The notes beneath the pieces were generated by a model, which worked only from the letters and a program-made list of their open reading frames with translations, made no database searches and was not told the DNA's origin. 64,000 nucleotides of DNA from Saccharopolyspora ipomoeae. Its GTDB lineage: Bacteria; Actinomycetota; Actinomycetes; Mycobacteriales; Pseudonocardiaceae. The position numbers and the translations under genes are program-made. This document shows, in pieces, positions 60,320 through 64,000 of the stretch. Numbering within the stretch: the first letter of the stretch is position 1; each line of letters opens with the position of its first letter. The DNA lies in the NCBI RefSeq assembly GCF_029952525.1, contig NZ_JASAOF010000018.1, positions 62,001 through 126,000 on the forward strand, read 5' to 3'.

Positions 60320-61456
60320 TCACGGCGCGGCCGGGAGTTGGATCGTGACGGCGAGGCCTCCCGCGGGCAGCGCCGTGGCGTGGATCTTGCCGTGGTGGGC
60401 CGTGGTGGCGGCTTGGACGATGGACAGGCCCAGGCCGGTGCCGTTGCGGGCGGTGCGCTGAACGCCGGCGCGGCGGAACGGTTCGAAGAGGCCGTTCACC
60501 GACTCCGCGGGGATCTCCGGGCCGGAGGAGGCCACGCGCAGCGTCGTCCACGTCGCGTCGCCGCCGGTGCTGACCTCCAGCCAGCCGCCGTCGAGGTTGT
60601 GCCGGACCGCGTTCTCCAGCAGGTTGCCCGCCACCCGCTCCAGCAGGGCCGGGTCGCCGACGGCACGAGCCGGTTCGGTGCACCGCCGCACGCGCAGCCC
60701 GCGCCTGCGCGCCTCGGGTTCGACCGCGCGCAGGGCCCGGCCGACGACGTCGGTGAGGTCGACCGGTTCCCGGACCGCCAGCTCCACGACCTCGGTGCGG
60801 GCCAGCAGGAGCAGCGCCTCCACCAGGCGCTCGGCGCGGGCGGTGGCCTCGCGGACCACGTCGGCCATCCGGCGCAGCTCGGCCTCGTCGGCGTCCGGGT
60901 CCGACAGCGTCACGTCCAGTTCCGTGCGCACCACCGCCAGCGGGGTGCGCAGCTCGTGGCTGGCGTTGGCGACGAACCGGCGCTGGGCGTCGAAGGCCGC
61001 CTGCAGCCGGTCCAGCATCGCGTCGAAGGTGTCGGCGAGCCGGGCCACCTCGTCGCGGGGACCGCTGAGCGCGATCCGCTCGTCCAGCGACTCCGCCGAC
61101 AGCCGCTGCGCGGTGTCGGTGACCTCCTGCAGCGGCCGCAGCACCCGCCCGGTGACCAGCCAGGCCAGCAGCGCGGCAGCGGCGACCACCGCGACGAACG
61201 CGAGCCCGCCGATCAGCAGGACCTGCCTGCGGGCGGAGTCGCGCAGCGCCTCGCCGAGCAGCTCGGCGGGCACGTCCACTCCCCCGACCCGCACCGGCGT
61301 CCCCGCGGGCAGCCGCGGCACGGCGGCCACGACGTTGCCGACCAGCACCCAGCCCAGCCACAGCAGCACCGCGCTGACCAGCGCGACCAGCGAGGTCGCC
61401 AGCAGCGTGAGGCGAACCCGCAGTCCCGGCCCGCGTCGGGTGAGCGCGCCCACCAT
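60320..61456 (-). CDS. Sensor histidine kinase (HAMP, HisKA, HATPase)
   Basis: A 378-residue membrane kinase. Two helices (about 17-42 and 79-101) flank a short external loop; HAMP follows (VLRPLQEVTDTAQRLSAESL), then HisKA with the phosphorylated His in FVANASHELRTPLAVV, and the ATPase with NLLENAVRHN (N box), FEPFRRA and GTGLGLSIV (G boxes). The small loop suggests sensing of a membrane-proximal signal. The ATG shares one base with the regulator stop (TGATG), so the pair is coupled. Confidence 0.92.
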   Translation of the reverse strand: MVGALTRRGPGLRVRLTLLATSLVALVSAVLLWLGWVLVGNVVAAVPRLPAGTPVRVGGVDVPAELLGEALRDSARRQVLLIGGLAFVAVVAAAALLAWLVTGRVLRPLQEVTDTAQRLSAESLDERIALSGPRDEVARLADTFDAMLDRLQAAFDAQRRFVANASHELRTPLAVVRTELDVTLSDPDADEAELRRMADVVREATARAERLVEALLLLARTEVVELAVREPVDLTDVVGRALRAVEPEARRRGLRVRRCTEPARAVGDPALLERVAGNLLENAVRHNLDGGWLEVSTGGDATWTTLRVASSGPEIPAESVNGLFEPFRRAGVQRTARNGTGLGLSIVQAATTAHHGKIHATALPAGGLAVTIQLPAAP

Positions 61457-62142
61457 CAGTCCCGGACGTGTTCGGCGCGCGACGCCGAGGGCACCCGGTA
61501 GCCGGAACCGACCACGGTCTCGATGATGCCCGGCTCCCCCAGCTTCTTGCGCAAGGTCATCATCGTGACCCGCACGGTGGTGGTGAACGGGTCCGCGTTC
61601 TCGTCCCAGACCCGCTCCAGCAGTTCCTCGGAGCTCACGACGGCGCCACCGGCCGAGAGCAGGACCTCCAGCACGCCCAGCTCCTTGCGGGTCAGCTCGA
61701 CCTCACCGGCGGAGCGGGTGACGGTGCGGCGGGCCGGGTCGAGCCGCAGGTCCTCGGCGGTCAGCAGCGGTGGCGGGGCGGGCGTGGCGCGGCGGCCCAG
61801 CGCGCGCACCCGGGCGATGAGCTCGGGGAACGCGAAGGGCTTGGCCAGGTAGTCGTCGGCGCCCAGCGACAGCCCGGCGACGCGGTCGGCGACCGTGCCC
61901 GAGGCCGTCAGCATGATGACCCTGGTCAGGCCGCCGGAGCCGACCAGGTCGCGGCACAGGTCGTCGCCGGACATGCCGGGCAGGTCGCGGTCGAGCACGA
62001 CGACGTCGTAGCGGGTGATCGCGGCCTTCTCCTGACCGCTCTCGCCGTCGTAGGCGACGTCAACGGCCATGCCGTCGCGCCGCAGTCCCCTCGCCACCGC
62101 CTCGGCCAGCGGTTTCTCGTCCTCCACGACCAGGATTCGCAC
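61456..62142 (-). CDS. OmpR/PhoB-family response regulator
   Basis: A 228-residue regulator. The receiver (about 1-115) has RILVVEDEKPLAEAV, the Asp in VVVLDRDLPGMSGDDL and the Lys in DDYLAKPFAFPELIARV; the winged helix ends with TTVRVTMMTLRKKLGEPGII and VVGSGYRV. I use the GTG at 62142, preceded by AGGGTGG; a GTG three codons earlier is possible. Upstream member of the pair with the HAMP kinase. Confidence 0.92.
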   Translation of the reverse strand: MRILVVEDEKPLAEAVARGLRRDGMAVDVAYDGESGQEKAAITRYDVVVLDRDLPGMSGDDLCRDLVGSGGLTRVIMLTASGTVADRVAGLSLGADDYLAKPFAFPELIARVRALGRRATPAPPPLLTAEDLRLDPARRTVTRSAGEVELTRKELGVLEVLLSAGGAVVSSEELLERVWDENADPFTTTVRVTMMTLRKKLGEPGIIETVVGSGYRVPSASRAEHVRD

Positions 62143-62222
62143 GGGACCCACCCTGCCACAGCAGGCGCCCGCACCAGTCGACGTCGGCGCCGGGGTGACG
62201 CGAATCCAACGGAAACCCGGTC

Positions 62223-62268
62223 CCCGATTTCAATGGAGATCGGAGACCTGACTTCCATTGAAATCGGG
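62223..62268 (-). terminator. Terminator of dxs
   Basis: Perfect 15-bp arms CCCGATTTCAATGGA / TCCATTGAAATCGGG with a 16-nt loop, starting 11 nt after the dxs stop on the minus strand and ahead of the two-component operon. Confidence 0.75.
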
Positions 62269-62278
62269 AACCACCTGG

Positions 62279-64000
62279 TCAGCCGTGGGCGGCTTCGGCC
62301 TCGGTGGCGACGCGGAGCTGCGCGCCGCGACGGCCCGACAGCCAGTCGTTGACCTTGGTCGCGATGTCGGTCTCGGTGAGACCGAGGTCCGCCAGGACCT
62401 CCTCCCGCGAGGAGTGGTCGAGGAAGTTGTTCGGCACCGCCAGGTCGCGCAGCGGCACGTCCAGCTCGGCGTCGCGCAACGCGGCCGCCAGCGACGAGCC
62501 GAACCCGCCGTGCCGCCCGGAGTCCTCCAGCGAGACCACCAGGCGGTGCTCGCCGGCCATCTCGACGACCTTCGACGGCACCGGCACGACCCAGCGCGGG
62601 TCGACCACGGTCACGCCGACGCCCATCGCGGCCAGCTTCTCGGCGGCGGCCACGGCGAGCTTGCCGAACGCGCCGACGGCCACCAGCAGCACGTCCTTGC
62701 GGTCGTCGGCGCGCAGCACGTCCACGCCGCCGGTCCGCTCCACGGCCGGGACCTCCTCGATGACCGAGCCCTTGGAGAAGCGCAGCACGGTCGGCCCGTC
62801 GTCGACGGCGACGGCCTCGCGCAGCTCCTCCCGCAGCGTCACCGCGTCGCGCGGCGCGGCCACCTGGATGCCGGGAACCAGGCCGAGGATGGACAGGTCC
62901 CACATGCCGTTGTGGCTGGCGCCGTCGTCACCGGTGATGCCGGAGCGGTCCAGCGTCACGGTGACGGCCTGCTTGTGCAGGGCGACGTCCATCAGCAGCT
63001 GGTCGAAGGCGCGGTTCAGGAACGTCGAGTACACCGCGAACACCGGGTGCAGACCGCCCATCGCCAGACCGGCGGCCGACGTCATGCCGTGCTGCTCGGC
63101 GATGCCCACGTCGAAGCAGCGCTCCGGGTAGGCCTCGGCGAACTTCTTCAGCCCGGTCGGTCCCAGCATCGCCGCGGTGATGGCCACGACGTCGGAGCGC
63201 TCGGCGCCGATCGAGACCAGCTCGTCGGCGTAGACGTCGGTCCAGCTCTTGGGCGCGGGCTTCTTCGGCAGGCCGGTCTCCGGGTCGATGACCTTGACCT
63301 GGTGCATCTGCTCGGCCTCGTCGTTCTCGGCCGGGGCGAAGCCGTTGCCCTTGCGGGTCACGGCGTGCACGATCACCGGTCCGCCGAAGGACTTGGCCAT
63401 CTGCAGCGCGTGCTCCATCGCGCGCATGTCGTGGCCGTCGACCGGGCCCAGGTACTTCAGGCCGAGGTCGGAGAACATGACCTGCGGGCTGATCGCGTCC
63501 TTGATGCCGCTCTTGGCGGCGTGCAGGCCGGTGTAGAGCGAGCGGCCCACGACCGGCATCTTGCGCAGCGTGCGCTTGCCGGACTCCAGGGCCTTCTCGT
63601 AGCTGGGGTTGAGCCGCAGCGCGGCGAGGTGCTCGGCGAGCCCGCCGATCGTCGGCGCGTACGAGCGGCCGTTGTCGTTGACAACGATGACCACCGGGCG
63701 CTCGGGGTCGGCGGCGAGGTTGTTCAGCGCCTCCCAGCACATGCCGCCGGTGAGGGCGCCGTCGCCGACGACGGCCACCGCGTGCCGGTCGGCCCCGGTG
63801 ACCTGGAAGGACCGGGCCAGGCCGTCGGCGTAGGACAGCGCGGTCGAGGCGTGGCTGTTCTCGACGAAGTCGTGCTCGCTCTCGGCGCGCGACGGGTAAC
63901 CGGACAGGCCGTCCCGCTTGCGCAGCTGGTCGAAGCCGTCCTGACGTCCCGTGACGATCTTGTGCACGTACGCCTGGTGCCCAGTGTCGAACAGCAGCGC
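62279..64000 (-). CDS. dxs: 1-deoxy-D-xylulose-5-phosphate synthase, N-terminus beyond the window
   Basis: About 573 C-terminal residues of a ~635-residue ThDP enzyme that condenses pyruvate and glyceraldehyde 3-P, the first step of the MEP isoprenoid pathway. The frame continues past the window end ([19 protein letters not shown] at the edge). Visible: [20 protein letters not shown], the ThDP/Mg motif [29 protein letters not shown], the catalytic Glu in [16 protein letters not shown], and [15 protein letters not shown]. The missing part is about 60 residues. Confidence 0.96.
   Translation of the reverse strand, partial: ALLFDTGHQAYVHKIVTGRQDGFDQLRKRDGLSGYPSRAESEHDFVENSHASTALSYADGLARSFQVTGADRHAVAVVGDGALTGGMCWEALNNLAADPERPVVIVVNDNGRSYAPTIGGLAEHLAALRLNPSYEKALESGKRTLRKMPVVGRSLYTGLHAAKSGIKDAISPQVMFSDLGLKYLGPVDGHDMRAMEHALQMAKSFGGPVIVHAVTRKGNGFAPAENDEAEQMHQVKVIDPETGLPKKPAPKSWTDVYADELVSIGAERSDVVAITAAMLGPTGLKKFAEAYPERCFDVGIAEQHGMTSAAGLAMGGLHPVFAVYSTFLNRAFDQLLMDVALHKQAVTVTLDRSGITGDDGASHNGMWDLSILGLVPGIQVAAPRDAVTLREELREAVAVDDGPTVLRFSKGSVIEEVPAVERTGGVDVLRADDRKDVLLVAVGAFGKLAVAAAEKLAAMGVGVTVVDPRWVVPVPSKVVEMAGEHRLVVSLEDSGRHGGFGSSLAAALRDAELDVPLRDLAVPNNFLDHSSREEVLADLGLTETDIATKVNDWLSGRRGAQLRVATEAEAAHG

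Overview
The window is a chromosomal segment of a very GC-rich actinomycete. The best fit is the family Pseudonocardiaceae (Saccharopolyspora-like), but the genus is an inference. Supporting markers are GTG/TTG starts, leaderless genes with TAnnnT boxes, an XRE/DUF397 pair, mycothiol-dependent formaldehyde metabolism (mscR), the coproporphyrin haem branch (hemE-cgoX-chdC), DUF3000 next to an orphan NarL regulator and RNase D, and dxs at the right edge. No tRNA, rRNA, CRISPR array, insertion sequence or prophage was seen. The content is mostly core metabolism with small accessory patches.

Layout, left to right. 0-8 kb: a GT2 synthase fused to a degenerate deacetylase domain, an Nramp-like transporter, a coiled-coil protein, a PspC peptide, a luciferase-like monooxygenase and a KimA-like potassium importer. 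8-11.3 kb: ehuBCDA ectoine uptake operon with a clear promoter. 11.4-15 kb: phosphoketolase and acetate kinase, translationally coupled. 15-16.5 kb: small cysteine protein, XRE regulator and DUF397 partner. 16.5-22.6 kb: Gfo/Idh oxidoreductase, a DesK/NarL-type two-component system, mscR with a metallo-hydrolase, and a DUF574 methyltransferase. 22.6-28 kb: MFS transporter, a glutarate-type module (CoA-transferase, glutaryl-CoA dehydrogenase, divergent GntR) and a 3-hydroxyacyl-CoA dehydrogenase. 28-34 kb: LtrA, a serine hydrolase lipoprotein and a sugar ABC operon. 34-38.6 kb: membrane Ser/Thr kinase, ornithine aminotransferase, ZapE-like ATPase. 38.8-41.7 kb: seven-gene Asp23/Gls24 envelope-stress cluster, followed by an ATP-dependent DNA ligase. 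42.8-48.4 kb: ketopantoate-reductase-like enzyme, EamA exporter, a hydrolase-fold lipoprotein without its nucleophile, a 30-residue cysteine-rich ORF, a DUF4389 protein and MsrB. 48.5-55 kb: haem operon, DUF3000, orphan regulator, RNase D. 55-58.7 kb: fadAB with two palindromic operators. 58.8-60.3 kb: Uma2 protein and an Abi/HEPN abortive-infection gene with a candidate head-to-head small RNA. 60.3-64 kb: OmpR-type two-component system and dxs, cut by the window end.

The most unusual signals are: (i) a dispersed family of four palindromic elements, each with an exact 32-nt conserved core between arms that differ in sequence but stay complementary; (ii) the AbiF-like HEPN gene with a facing transcript ending in a UUCG hairpin and U-tract; (iii) the cysteine-rich mini-ORF built from two CxCCSSC units; and (iv) two proteins whose catalytic residues have been replaced.
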